Shown: positions 12,501-22,310 of the stretch, one piece after another | Layout of the letters: each line of letters starts with the position of its first letter | Numbering within the stretch: the stretch's first letter is position 1 | Origin: Antedon mediterranea | Lineage: Eukaryota; Echinodermata; Crinoidea; Comatulida; Antedonidae | Direction of reading: 5' to 3' | Assembly: GCF_964355755.1 (NCBI RefSeq) | Contig: NC_092670.1 | Coordinates: 6,909,001-6,973,000 of the forward strand | DNA length: 64,000 nt | The notes under the pieces: model-generated | What the model saw: the letters and a program-made list of their open reading frames with translations, nothing else | Told to the model about the DNA's origin: nothing | The model's database searches: none | Position numbers and translations under genes: made by a program

Positions 12501-15500
12501 AATGCATTTCTATGAGTGCTATGATTCAAATAAATTCATGAGGTGAAAGATGAAAGGTGAAGCCAAGATAAAATAGAACAAATGTTGATCTTTCACCGAA
12601 TGCATTTTGTTCGAATTGCTATTCAACAATTCAAACAGTACTTCAGAGTGTAGAACAAAAAACGACATTCGGTTTTAATAGAATATTTATTGAATCATAA
12701 ATCATCCAATCAAAGTATTATGTACTTGTTTTGTTCTTGTTTTTTTTATTCAACTTCTCATTAACTCTGTTAGTGAAGGATCTGGACCAACACCTCTACA
12801 ACGGTCCAGTCCCAATTGCACAGTGGCTGTGTGTGACAGTGGCTGTGTTTGTGTGGACTAGTACACTACTTGTCTCGAAAGATATACTAGGTTCTTTAAA
12901 GTGCACATGAGCTGTGTGTACACTGGACCTATGGTTTATAGTCCTTATCCGAGAAGTTCTTCCACCAGAACCATGGAGCGAGTGAGCGAACCATTGCCGA
13001 TGTTATGGCTACGTATTATGGTTCCACTGTCTTAACCGCTCGGCCACTCATTCGCCTGTTATTGTTGTTATGGTGTGACACTACAGTATATTAGTAAACA
13101 TATTATAAATCCTTCAATAGTTATACAATGATGAAGTATATTATGATTTTAATAGAATATTTATTGAACATCATCAATCAAATTATTAGGTACTTGTTAA
13201 TCATTTTTATAGTGCGACACTACAGTATATTAGTGAAAATAGTATTATAAATCCTTCAATAGCTATACAATGCAATTCAGAAAAGATTGAATTAAATGTT
13301 CAAGCCTACTTTACACTAGTATTATGGTTTTCTCAGCACCATACTGAATTATAGACAATATGGTAGGTTTGTACGCAAATCCATTTAACACGAGCACAAC
13401 TCTTATCAAGGCTAGTCAGTAATGGTACTACTTTATTAAAATTACATTGTATTTTTCCATTTAGAATTTTTACCCAGGTCAAGAAGATCCACCGATTGCA
13501 AGGTACATCACAAATATTGGTCTTGGTGTTTCAATCGTTTGTTTACTTGCAACCTTAGTTTCTTTTACAATCAACAGGTAGGATCAAAATTAATTGATAA
13601 CATTTATCATTATCAAGTTGGAAGTATTTAATACTTTTGGTAGCTAGGTTGGTTTAAATTAAAATACACGTTTTTATTAAACTGTAATTTTAATTAATTC
13701 CTACTATAGAAGAAATCGCAGACTACATCTTAGATTAGGGACAACATGGTAATGGTTCTTCATTCGTAAATTTCAACTAATAAAGTTGACTCTATGTTTA
13801 TAAAAATGAGTGTTATTCTAAAATGATGAGAGCTCCTCCGGGTTTACAAAAATATAAATTTGTCAAAAAAAGTGAAATGTTTTGAAAAATATTAATTTTT
13901 ATGATTAACTAATCTTTTTTCAATTTACTTGTTCAAAACTTTTCATTGACCACATTCTTATCTTTTTATAAACAGTTCAGTTCAATGTGATGACAACAAA
14001 GCAATATTATACATTTTCAACCTCACAATTCACTCAGGTTAAATTACAGATGCTGTTTTATTTTTCAAATTTCAGAAAGCTACGAAAGAGTAAACCAAAA
14101 CAAATATTATGCCACCTGTGTTTATCACTACTCTGCTTGTATCTGATCTTTCTGGTTGGGATTGACAGTAAAGATAAAAAAGGTCCTTGTACGGTCATTG
14201 CTGGACTGATTCACTACTTTTTGTTGACGTCTATGTTTTGGATGTCTGTGCAGGCTATTAACCTGTATTACTTGATCGTGCAAGTTTATAATACACACGT
14301 TTCTAGGTTTTTCTTAAAAGCCTGTCTTTTTGCTTGGGGTAAGTGCACAAACATACAAAATAACAATTATTAGCTAATGTAAACTAACTACATGATTAAA
14401 AAGAAGTCATTGATGGTGGCTGTTTGTTGTCAAAGCATGTTTTCAAATGGAAACCAAACCATACTCGCTAAATTGATTCATTGGGTTTACTTTTTAATTA
14501 ATACATTAGGATGTGTGATTATCACTATATATACATTTATTGTTTACAGGTCTACCGGCTGTGATTGTTGCTATTACTGTTAGTATTGATGTTGACAATT
14601 ATGCAAATAAAGACTAGTAAGTTACAACATTTATTTAGAAACAGTTCAAGAAATAAAAGCAGCATACATTAATTAAAATAACTTAAATAGTAACATTAAA
14701 TTGTAATCTATTAATATTATTTTATTAAATTATTAATATTTATTAAATATTGAGTAAACCAACTCGCAGGTTTCCAATAATTCGACTAACCTCATAATTA
14801 ACAAGGCCAATAGCCATTAAGTCGCGTGCTACAATGCATAGTGATACCGGACCGACAGACAAACAGACCGACAGACAGACAGACCGACAGACAGACGGAC
14901 CGACCGACATAGTGAACTATACTGACCGAAATTACTGAACATGTTTAAAAATGTTGAAATGTTTAAAAACATTTATATTTTTTTAATTTACACGTGCGTA
15001 GCCTGTCACTTTTGACGTTCTCGTATAACGTAATTTCGAGTTGAAAAGTAAGTCAAGAAAACAGAAATTGGGTAAAAAGAGTGCGCAATAACATTTAACG
15101 CGCAGTGCGCGCGCAAAAATCTGCGCACTCATGGCAATTTTGTAAACGCTTAAAATTGCCTGAAACGTACTCTTATTTCATCGAAAATAAATTTTGAAAA
15201 TTTTAAGCGCGCGTACGCATGCGTTACATGCGCTACGCACGTAATTGTATTGCCATATGATGATTTATGCCCTGAAATTTATGAGTACCAAATTTTATTT
15301 AATTGTGATTCATGGTTGTTAAGATATGATTACAAACGTGATTTCGTTAAATCGTGCGTAGACCGCGTAATTTTTTATTGCGCACCGTGAAAACATAACC
15401 ACATCGATTCCTGGCCATAAGGAATATTCTGTGAAAAATTAACTTAGCTAGATTAAACTGATATCAAGATAAGGTCATAAAGCGATAAAACGCATAGTGA

Positions 15501-16364
15501 TACCGGACCGACAGACAGACAGACCGACAGACAGACCGACCGACAGACCGACAGACAGACAGACAGACAGACCGACCGACCGACATAGTGAACTATAGAG
15601 TCGCTTCCACGCGACTAAAAACGGTTTGATTTATCTGTTAAGTGTACACAACCTTTAACTACAACATATTTTTGAGAACATATATTGAGTTTAATTTAAC
15701 TCATTTCTCATTTCCTTTTCTGATATTTTCATTATTTGTTACTTCATATTTTCTTTAAAATAAACATATATATTATTAAATTTAAGTTGTTCTATAATAA
15801 AATAATAGAATATACCACTTTGAAACTGTGTGTATTTTTGTTTACAGCTGTTTCCTTGTTGTAACCCGTATGTATTACAGCGTAGCATTACCTATTGCAA
15901 TCGCATTACTCTTTAATACGGTTGTCTTTATTATGGTGTTACGCAGCATAAGTAAACTTGGTAAAATAACAGCACAAGCTCACGAACACAACAAAAGCAG
16001 GCACTTACTGCAGAATGCAGCGTGCATATCAGTAATTATGGGATTGACATGGGTTATTGGATTCTTTGCAATTGGTAGTGCCTCCAATGTGATTCAGATA
16101 CTCTTCTGTATCCTGAATTCTCTTCAAGGTTTTGCTATCTTCGTTCTGTATTGTTTAAGAAGTAAGGATGTTCGTATTTTCTGGACAGAAGAGGTGCGTA
16201 AAAGATTTAACGGGGTGTCTTCAACACTTAGAGGAACCAAAAGTAGCTCTATCAATTCCAGTGCAGGTACAACTACTTCATTTGGTTTGAGTTCGTCTAA
16301 AGGGATGAAAACAAATTCGGATTCTAAGATCAATTCAAGTAACAACCAAGAATCAGTTGCTTGA
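280..16364 (+). CDS. Adhesion G protein-coupled receptor with HYR, EGF, Ig, SEA and GAIN domains (multi-exon, 5' end outside window)
   Basis: About 20 exons can be joined with consistent phases: HYR exons 280-534, 1235-1519, 1734-1982, 6190-6444, 7293-7535 and 7910-8149; EGF 8390-8503; Ig 8663-8929; SEA 9262-9374 and 9739-9940; Cys module 10190-10291 and 10616-10743; GAIN/GPS 10903-11052, 11157-11523, 11747-11919 and 12293-12460; 7TM 13465-13577, 14076-14338, 14550-14616 and 15848-16364. The extracellular modules up to Ig are phase 1-1 exons, as usual for shuffled domains. The product should be a plasma-membrane receptor whose long N-terminal fragment stays bound to a 7TM fragment after GPS self-cleavage. 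SEA, Ig, GAIN and 7TM together recall vertebrate ADGRF5, but HYR repeats are not part of that receptor, so orthology is not claimed. No initiation codon or signal peptide is visible; at least one exon must lie upstream. Ligand unknown. Confidence 0.88.
573..1163. repeat. Possible MITE in the intron between HYR exons 1 and 2
   Basis: Inverted similarity is seen between about 576-605 (ACGCTGCTGCTC, then CTACGTCAC) and 1137-1163 (GTTACGTCA, then GAGCAGCGT). The paralogous intron between the duplicated exons at 6444 and 6547 is only 102 bp and lacks this block, which supports insertion into this intron after the exon duplication. No clear target-site duplication was found and the superfamily is unknown. 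Confidence 0.35.
1235..1519 (+). CDS. HYR domain exon 2
   Basis: A 95-codon phase 1-1 exon, acceptor TGTGTAG, donor GTAAAA. The peptide has IIDCPTN near the start, [25 protein letters not shown] and IDTCDF at the end, a complete HYR module. It carries a loop about ten residues longer ([13 protein letters not shown]) than the neighbouring HYR exons. The truncated exon at 6547-6752 is its duplicate and shares this loop. Confidence 0.85.
1734..1982 (+). CDS. HYR domain exon 3
   Basis: An 83-codon phase 1-1 exon, acceptor ATATTAG, donor GTAAGC. Key features are [35 protein letters not shown] and [10 protein letters not shown]. It is a complete HYR module, clearly diverged from exons 1 and 2, so it is not part of the recent pair duplication. 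The next intron was enlarged by the composite repeat and LINE at 2101-6157. Confidence 0.84.
3128..5904 (-). pseudogene. LINE polyprotein: signal peptide, 2A, APE endonuclease, reverse transcriptase (one frameshift)
   Basis: The first 838 codons run 5904-3388 on the minus strand. A second frame, 3412-3128, continues the C-terminus after a small indel near 3400. Residues 9-32 form a hydrophobic signal-like segment ([14 protein letters not shown]). Residues 101-111 are a 2A motif ([11 protein letters not shown]). The APE endonuclease follows (TESWLDG near 168, GDLNINF, SDHEGV near 344), then reverse transcriptase from about 574 ([31 protein letters not shown]). The catalytic box is YDDD near 792 instead of YADD; both essential Asp residues remain. 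2A motifs at this place are known in LINEs of sea urchins and other invertebrates. By analogy ribosome skipping would separate residues 1-110 from the enzyme. Initiation at Met9 is as plausible as Met1. Confidence 0.85.
5572..5604 (-). other. 2A ribosome-skipping motif
   Basis: The eleven codons read [11 protein letters not shown], matching the canonical D(V/I)ExNPGP 2A core. Skipping would occur between Gly110 and Pro111 of the LINE protein. An upstream Leu/Tyr-rich segment (FNNLYLC) fits the helical part that active 2As need. It lies 3' of the signal-like segment and 5' of the endonuclease. Confidence 0.85.
6190..6444 (+). CDS. HYR domain exon 4 (duplicate of exon 1)
   Basis: An 85-codon phase 1-1 exon, acceptor TGTTTTAG, donor GTAAGA. 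It repeats exon 1 almost residue for residue ([35 protein letters not shown]), with a few replacements such as KETLVP for GDTSVP. The intron just upstream is also similar to that before exon 1, so a genomic segment was duplicated, not the exon alone. It splices in phase to the exon at 7293. Confidence 0.84.
6547..6752 (+). pseudogene. Truncated duplicate of HYR exon 2
   Basis: From an intact acceptor (GAATAG) the sequence follows exon 2 closely ([40 protein letters not shown]) and then breaks off after MIP at a TAA. The last third of the module, including the second Cys and the splice donor, is missing. Phase allows skipping (6444 to 7293). If the acceptor is used, translation stops at 6752 and the product would be a short soluble ectodomain fragment. 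Confidence 0.8.
7293..7535 (+). CDS. HYR domain exon 5
   Basis: An 81-codon phase 1-1 exon, acceptor CATTAG, donor GTAATA. It contains [38 protein letters not shown] and [10 protein letters not shown], so both HYR cysteines are present. It is the first usable exon after the broken duplicate at 6547-6752. Confidence 0.83.
7910..8149 (+). CDS. HYR domain exon 6, ending at a GC donor
   Basis: An 80-codon exon after a long T-tract acceptor. It shows [39 protein letters not shown] and [10 protein letters not shown]. The only donor that keeps phase 1 is G|GCAAGT at 8149/8150, a GC-AG intron; reading through instead reaches TAA at 8164. This is the last HYR module before EGF. Confidence 0.82.
8390..8503 (+). 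CDS. EGF-like domain exon
   Basis: A 38-codon phase 1-1 exon, acceptor ATTACAG, donor GTATGT. Six cysteines are spaced as in [16 protein letters not shown], then FACNCP and GNLC. The aromatic and Gly usually found in the last loop appear as YEGN. No complete calcium-binding signature (DxDEC) is seen. Confidence 0.85.
8663..8929 (+). CDS. Immunoglobulin-like domain exon
   Basis: An 89-codon phase 1-1 exon. It has the Ig pattern FQCTV, then [29 protein letters not shown]: two Cys, the core Trp and the DxGxYxC-like turn (here NQGYYYC). Length fits an I-set or C2 domain. It sits directly before SEA, an order also seen in receptors of the ADGRF5 type. Confidence 0.85.
9262..9940 (+). CDS. SEA domain (two exons: 9262-9374 and 9739-9940)
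   Basis: The exons join in phase 0 at NL|LTES. The peptide runs [21 protein letters not shown], then a helix IENLLTESI, then [26 protein letters not shown] matches the SEA self-cleavage site, where the chain breaks between Gly and Ser within G-S-V-(V/I)-V, so this SEA may be autoproteolytic. The rest ([13 protein letters not shown]) gives the final helix. It lies between Ig and the Cys-rich module. Confidence 0.8.
10190..10743 (+). CDS. Hormone-receptor-like Cys module (exons 10190-10291 and 10616-10743)
   Basis: The two exons join at phase 1 and read [20 protein letters not shown], then [24 protein letters not shown]. Several cysteines and the WxxxxxxxC ending resemble the HormR-type domain commonly found just before GAIN in adhesion GPCRs. 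Family assignment is tentative. The donor at 10743 is ATG|GTCAGT; reading on would stop at 10790. Confidence 0.6.
10903..12460 (+). CDS. GAIN domain with GPS self-cleavage site (four exons)
   Basis: Exons 10903-11052, 11157-11523, 11747-11919 and 12293-12460. The helical first half ([27 protein letters not shown]) is followed by the beta part. The last exon holds the [23 protein letters not shown], then [14 protein letters not shown]. All four GPS Cys and two Trp are present, and HL|T is the canonical cleavage position, giving a TNFAILM tethered-agonist start. After ATG at 12460 the donor is GC (GCAAGT), a second GC-AG intron in this gene. Known role of the family: folding-dependent self-cleavage in the ER. 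Confidence 0.9.
12735..13057 (-). mobile_element. tRNA-derived SINE-like repeat in the intron after the GPS exon
   Basis: On the minus strand, starting near 13057, the sequence GTGGCCGAGCGGTTAAG is a good RNA polymerase III A box of the tRNA-Ser/Leu type. About 50 bases on, ATGGTTCGCTCACTC could be a degraded B box. The unit ends in an A-rich stretch (T-rich on +, about 12735-12750). No target duplication was identified. The intron (12461-13464) has no coding potential. Confidence 0.5.
13068..13340. repeat. Two-copy direct repeat in the same intron
   Basis: The stretch GACACTACAGTATATTAGT and the following AAATCCTTCAATAG occur at about 13076-13128 and again at about 13208-13268. A neighbouring block, TTTTAATAGAATATTTATTG, occurs near 12673 and 13147. 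The pattern is a local tandem duplication with the SINE inserted into or next to one unit. Confidence 0.55.
13465..16364 (+). CDS. Seven-transmembrane part of the receptor (four exons) and cytoplasmic tail
   Basis: Exon 13465-13577 gives [18 protein letters not shown] and TM1 ([13 protein letters not shown]). Exon 14076-14338 gives TM2 ([17 protein letters not shown]) and TM3 ([18 protein letters not shown]) and starts TM4. Exon 14550-14616 finishes TM4 with the family hallmark WGLPAVIV, then [11 protein letters not shown]. Exon 15848-16364 has TM5 ([14 protein letters not shown]), TM6 ([11 protein letters not shown]), TM7 ([12 protein letters not shown]) and a Ser/Thr-rich tail of about 50 residues ending at TGA 16364. 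Phases agree only if 13577 joins 14076 directly. The receptor signals at the plasma membrane; the G protein cannot be read from sequence. Confidence 0.9.
14800..15625 (+). repeat. GACCGACAGACA-type dispersed repeat in the intron before the last exon
   Basis: Two tandem arrays of GACCGACAGACA-like units (about 14850-14910 and 15505-15590) each follow CGCATAGTGATACCGG or GCATAGTGATACCGG and precede CATAGTGAACTATA. Between them lies a block with GTGCGCAATAACATTTAACG and CGCGCAGTGCGCGCGC. The part 14810-15115 recurs in reverse at 32139-32462 and a short relative lies at 22965-23050, so this is a dispersed family. The superfamily is not recognised. Confidence 0.65.
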
Positions 16365-16760
16365 TTTGCGCATGTTTCTAAATTATTATTGGGACCGCCC
16401 AATCTCTGTAACGGTGATGGTTTCTGTGATTTTAGGTAACGTTCTGTTCTATATATTATAATCATCTAAGGTAAACACAAATCAATTTGATTTAGATACA
16501 CGAGTATAATTGTATCTGGGACCCCGATGTAAACAAACTACTTTTGCTTTAATACTTAATATTAAATATTATTAACAATAATAATTTGCTGTTGTGGTTT
16601 ATTATGGTCGATTATTACAAATATTTTACATCGAATATAATTTATGTAGAACTAGATAGTTTATATTTTAATATTTTTGTCGAATATCATCCTTAATTTG
16701 AAACTTAATTTTTCCTTTGGATATTTTTGAAATAAATAAAACAAAAATAAATATTAAACA
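16365..16760 (+). terminator. 3' untranslated region and poly(A) signals of the receptor gene
   Basis: After the stop at 16364 the sequence is AT-rich and non-coding. A cluster of overlapping AATAAA hexamers at about 16730-16750 is the likeliest polyadenylation signal. Later AATAAA motifs exist, so the exact end is not certain. Confidence 0.5.
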
Positions 16761-19700
16761 CTCCGCAAAAAGTGAAGAAAGCCCTTATGGTTTTATAATT
16801 CGAACTTTTTGTTTTGTATTATTATTATGCTCATTATTGTAAATTGTGAATGGTTTATAAAAACACTAGAGATTTTTAATTATGTATTCAGATTTTAGGT
16901 ACATTTGTTTGAACAATCTAATGTCATATTATTATCATTATTTCAAATAATTTGATAGATTAAATAGATAGATTACTAAATCGATATATTACTAACAGTT
17001 TATTACTCAAGGAATCCCGTAATGGATTGCTACTGTAATTAGCATACCAAACATTTAAAGTAATAATACAAATATATATTTTACAGTATGATTTATATAT
17101 ATATATATATACATCTATTATTATTATTACTATTATAATATTATTAGTAATTAAATTCTATCATAATATGATTTGTTTGATTTGAATAAAATCGAAATCT
17201 TTTAGTTATACAGGAAGTAGAGCTAGATAGGTATGAAGTTGCCTTTTCTCTTCTTCTTTTTTATCCAATTATTTTAATGTTTTATATTATAATGTTATGT
17301 TTATGGGGGTTTTTTTGGATGAATAAAGAAAGAAATCAGTTATACAAAAAAAAAAAAAAATTTTAATAATAATAAATAACATGTTTAAAAACAAGATAAT
17401 GGATACTATAGCATTATTACACAGTGCATTATTACACAGTGATATAAAGAATACCCAATGAATGTAACTAGTATAGAATACTATAATAAAATACTTATAG
17501 AAGCTATTGTGTCTGAAGATTCTTGTTTTAAATCGATATGTTTGCCTCATGATTGTAATTTATTTTTTATATGACATTTATGATATCACATTTTATTTCT
17601 CTTTGAACGTATTCAAATATTACAAAAAGACAAAAAAACTTAAGATTATAGATAAACAAAACAATAGGTAACAGCCGTAACTTTATTGTGTTATATTCCA
17701 CTTTCTTTTAATTTACTACAATAACCACTATCACTTATTTCTTTCCACACTTTCGTTTGTTTTTTTTTTGGTGTAGATACTAATACATTTTAATAATACC
17801 GTATGTATATGTGATACATTAAATTCTTTCCGTCTTGTTGGTAAATAATACAAAAAAATAATTGTAGTTTAAAATGTGAGTTAAAATATTCCAGGAAATT
17901 TATATCAGCGTCTACATTTGCTTTTCTTGTTGAGTCGTTCAAAACGTTTAAATTATTCGTTGGTTTCCGACTAGTCAGTGTGAAGGCATAAACTTGCTTA
18001 CCAAACTTTTGAGCAGCAGAAATGAAAGAACGATTACAGCACTTAGGATGTGCTTGAACAGTGTATTTTCGTGTTAACTTTGTATTCTTTAGCTAAATTA
18101 TAAATCAGGTGGTATATGTATATGCAAATTAATCATGCTTGATTTAGTTTGCTTGTTACGTAAGAACAAAAAGATATATTTAGAAGCATGGAGTGAACTG
18201 AGCTGAGTCTAGAGGGTTACTTCAAAGCCTAAAGCTAGCTGATGCCTAGAGTTTAGAGGCTTATCCAGAGAGATATACTTACTCTAGTAGAATACACAGG
18301 ACGATGTTGGTAAGCACTTTATTTATAATACTCTTTTATTTTATATATTATTATTAATTGTCTACAACTAGTTGTTGTCCCAGCCTACATGTAAAATTAC
18401 AAAAAATCAGTAAGGATACCTACCTACAAGTAAACCCTATGATTAACCGATATTGATATAGGTAGGCCTATTGGTAGGCTAGCTAATCTTACGTGTAGTA
18501 GCTACAACGCTGTAATCACGATCTATATACTCACCTTTTTGTGGGAATAATAATGGACAAGGTACTTAATCCATGCTTCGTTTGTTTATGACTTAGTAGA
18601 GTCAGTGACGTATCGCAACTATATATAGCCAGCCAATTCCGGATCAGGGATCGCAGTTTTGATTCGATTAGACCCGGTGATTGGCTGTGATGTGGAAAAT
18701 ATAAATAAATTTTTGAAAATAAAATATTCTGCTTCTTGCGTAAAAAAAGGCAATAACTAACAAACCGCATCGGGTTTCGTATATTAATGCCTTGTATAAC
18801 CATCCATACAAGTCCGATAAAAGTATGACGCGTGAGGGCGCACTTTATTTTATGGAAGGCCATTTTGATTTGTACATTTTTAAACACATATTTGTAAATA
18901 TTTTAGTTTATACTTGGGTTTTCTTTATAAGTTATGTATTTTATTATACAATTTATTGTAAACTATATTTAAATTATTGTATAAACTATTAATTTTGTAG
19001 GTTTTCAGCTTTGTTATTGCATTTTTCAACGGGCGCTAACAGCGTCTCGTAATTTCAGTCACGCTTCGTCGCATTCGCTGTACACACAATAATACGACAT
19101 GAGGCGGTTATAAATTGGGTATAAAAGTCTAATTTTCTCGTAAAATCCCAAGTTTTGCAAGACGCAACATCAAGAAATGTTATTACCTATATACATAGAA
19201 CCTACGGATGAAATTTTATTAGGGTACGTTCTTATACCATGGTGAGGGTGATTTTTGACTGGACTATAGGCCTAGTAAACAATTTTTGATTATCAATTAC
19301 TCTGAGAATAAATATACTATGAAAAAATGGCTTTAGGGTCAAATTATTTACTTATTAATCTAAAAGATCATATAAGTTTGATTTCCAATGCATCGTATTA
19401 ACTATATGATACAGTTAACGACACGAACCACACAAGCCCGTACGACAATTTTCAACGCAAAACGGCTACATGCGGTCCAGGAGAGGACTTCCCCCACTAT
19501 ACCTTCAGCATGGTTGAGCCTCTCACAAATTAAAATTTGTTTTCCTACGCCAAGATAATATAGTTCTACACGTTATGTTCATTTAAATCTATAAAAAAAA
19601 ATTCTAAGTGCTAAAAATGTTTTATTTTCTCGAAATATTAGGTAGTTTATAATTCGAGTTGTTTATAGATAAATCGTATATCATAAAAAAATATCTAATT

Positions 19701-20454
19701 TTTACATGTTTAAAAGAATTTTCGTGAAATTCTGAGAGGCTCAACCACAGAAATATCAGTACATCATATGATTTCATTTTAAGCGAATCGCGTTGGTGTA
19801 TTCGCCGTTGACGGGTAGGTCGTCACGGTTGAAGGATTCTAACAATGCCTCGGAAACGCATGCTACGGTGAAATTGTAGACTATCACTGTAAACAATACT
19901 TAACTGTTGCATGGAGACATAGAAAGACTACACTTAATATATAATATATAAATATTTACCGCCCACCATATTATCTACTAACATTATTTTACCATTTATC
20001 TAATTCAATAATATATTATATTTTTATTTTATTTTTTATTTATTTTTTTTTTCTCTTCAAAATTATATAATGTAACCTAAATCTAAAAAAAATAAATAAA
20101 TAATACAGTACTAAAAATAAGACTAAATAGTATAATAAAAATTGTATCACGTTTAATTAAATTACAAATAACTATTAATATTAAATATAATAAGAACAAA
20201 TAATCATATAAAAGTTGCATTTATTTTAATATATATTTTTTAGTAATAATAATGATAATATATTCGCTTTAAACTTGAAAATATTAATAATACTGATAAT
20301 AAATAGATAATAACATTAACTCCATCATATAGGTTAAGTATTGTTCGATCTGTAAGATTACCTTGTTTTTACTAATTTCATTTTACTTGTATAATTCGCT
20401 TCTTAGTTAAGACTTAAATGTTAATTTTTGATACTTTTCTTTTTGTTTTTACAT
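16761..20454. other. Gene-free AT-rich stretch
   Basis: Short simple repeats (AT run near 17095-17112, A run near 17346, TATTATTATT near 17115) and short unsupported ORFs on both strands. Around 18180-18305 a GC-richer patch ends in a good donor (GATGTTG|GTAAGC), which might be a non-coding first exon of an unknown + strand gene; nothing supports it further. No domain was recognised. Confidence 0.4.
19511..19750. repeat. Short element with inverted ends TGGTTGAGCCTCTCA
   Basis: TGGTTGAGCCTCTCACAAAT at 19511-19530 is answered by its near-complement ending in TGAGAGGCTCAACCA at about 19731-19746. The 236-bp unit has AT-rich, non-coding DNA between the arms. This looks like a small MITE. No reliable target duplication. 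Confidence 0.45.
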
Positions 20455-20540
20455 TGCCTTGTAAATGTGTGCCGCTGATACAAAAGCGTTTGTTCAATAA
20501 ATTTATCTTATCTTACACACACACACACACACACACAGTG
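20455..20540. repeat. LINE-type 3' tail followed by (AC)n
   Basis: GCCTTGTAAATGTGTGCCGC and TTCAATAAATTTATC followed by ATCTTATCTTA looks like the 3' end of a non-LTR element. A related phrase (GTCTAACGTGTGCCACTG) ends the LINE relic near 21670. It runs into an (AC) microsatellite of about 11 units at 20516-20537. Confidence 0.4.
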
Positions 20541-21059
20541 CGAACAGTTTCAAAGGAAAATTCCATAGTCTAAGATACGTATCGTGTCGTCGCGAGAACG
20601 TAATAAATACAACAACACGTACGTATTGTTCTTGATTAATAAAAGTACTCGCGCCGGGAGCTAGCCTAGGCTAGGCCGTGTAGGCCTAGGTAGGCCTAGG
20701 TAGACAGAAAGTAGCCGGATAAAATGTCAAAGTAGACGGTCGAATGCGCCGGTTGCCGGCTACTAACGAAACCCGCTTTTTAATAAGTATTTGTTATTCA
20801 TGACAATGGCAATGACAATGACAACTTCTTTTATTGTCTTTGTAAATAAAGTAGATAAATAAACGACAAAATTAACATTTATAATTACAAAATTGATTTA
20901 AACAAAGACAAGGGAAAAATTCTTGAAGCAGATGCTTATAAAAGAAAAAACTCCATTTAAATATAAAATTCATTAATAAATGTGAATCAGCTCAAAATTA
21001 TAATTTCATAGAAGTTTTCCAATAAAATACTACATTTAAATCAAGCAAACGATTTAATT

Positions 21060-21690
21060 TTTAATTTTGATTTATAAAAGAAGAATGGGTTTACGAATTA
21101 CTTTCTGAAATCAAATGCATAAGAATGGGTTTACTTCATATTTATATAAGAAATTAACTGCAAAATATTACTTCTGAACCAGTAACTGATCCTTATGAGC
21201 ATACCGAAGAGGAAAGGATTATTGTACTTGGACGACAAAATTGACTTTAAAGGAGTAAATTTAAAGTTTAAAGCTAGGTCTAACTGTTTAGATCTTGAAG
21301 GAAGAAGATTGGTTGGTACGAGAATTTTAATGGTAGTTGTAAATTATGTATTGAAAATAATAAATATTTCCTTTTAGAATGTCCTGAATTAAATAATATT
21401 AGGTATAAGGTGTTTGATAAAATTAAAACTTATTTATATGAAAACAATCTACAAGATTACTGGGACATATTTTCAAATTGTTCCGCTGACCTAAAACTTC
21501 ACTATTTACTCGATGATTTATTTTCTGAGAATGCCACACTTGGTTCAATTTTTTGACAAGTGTTGTAAGATATATTTAAAAGATTCTTGGAAAAAACGAA
21601 CTGAAATTTTAAATAACCCTGCAAATAATGTTTTGCTTTAGATGCACCGTTAGGTATTGTCTAACGTGTGCCACTGTTACACAAGTGATT
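21060..21690 (+). pseudogene. Decayed C-terminal part of a LINE polymerase
   Basis: Broken frames on + give KARSNCLDLEGRR, then NGSCKLCIENNKYFLLECPE and NNIRYKVFDKIKTYLYEN. A C-x2-C, then FLLECP zinc-knuckle-like segment is typical of the end of several LINE polymerases. Stops and frameshifts are frequent. No reverse transcriptase core remains; this is a 5'-truncated, old copy ending near 21690. Confidence 0.5.
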
Positions 21691-22139
21691 CCATTAAATT
21701 GTTGTTGTTGTTTTGTTTTAATGAAGAAGATCCCTTGTTTAGTTAAGATTTGAATTTATTGCATGGTTATGAAGGTCCCCTTTTTTCTTACGTTAAGACT
21801 TCTTTTGTTCTTGTTCCATTGTTTTCATCCACCTGTTAAAATATGCATAGGTTAGCATTAATGCTTGTATGGGAGAGCAGTATTAAGGAAGGAACTCAGC
21901 TTGTTGTTAGATATACGTTGTTGAATACTACTGAATGATACCTTGTTGGATGCTTTTATAGAATTAAAGCCAGCAATGCAAGTTTACTGTATTGTTATCA
22001 TTATTTTAGTTGTACTTATACCGTAGGCGTAGCCACATTGTTTATCCTGTTGATATGTATTTGCTGTTTTGTTTACTAGAAATGTTCCTATTTTGATTTT
22101 GTATACTGTACAGTAATTTGAACTGTCTTATCCCCATCA

Positions 22140-22310
22140 TTAGCTGGGGATCGTTCTACATTAGCTGGTGTTGATTTTTATTTACTACATGAAAACTGTT
22201 GGTGTTTCTACATTTTAGCTGGGGGGTTTACTACATTAGCGGTGGATTGTTCTACATTGCCGGTTGTTTCGACATTAGCTGGGGTTTTCTACATTAGCGG
22301 TTGTAAATGT
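22140..22310 (+). repeat. Degenerate short tandem repeat of TCTACATTAGCTGG
   Basis: The phrase (T/A)CTACATTAGC(T/G)GG with variants recurs about six times at irregular spacing, e.g. near 22154, 22210, 22228, 22250, 22270 and 22288. Non-coding; no family recognised. The remaining DNA between 21720 and 23176 shows no gene. Confidence 0.5.

Noticed and set aside
13710-13748. A 39-bp exon between TM1 and TM2 in the receptor
   Set aside because: Splice sites and phase look good, but joining it to 14076 produces TGA. Direct splicing 13577 to 14076 gives the expected first intracellular loop, so it was left out of the gene model.
14850-15590. CRISPR-like array of GACCGACAGACA units
   Set aside because: Units are contiguous with no unique spacers, in eukaryotic intron DNA; it is a minisatellite-type repeat.
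18531-18887. 118-codon minus-strand ORF
   Set aside because: No recognisable domain and AT-rich codon content like chance ORFs; no splice context or promoter to support it.
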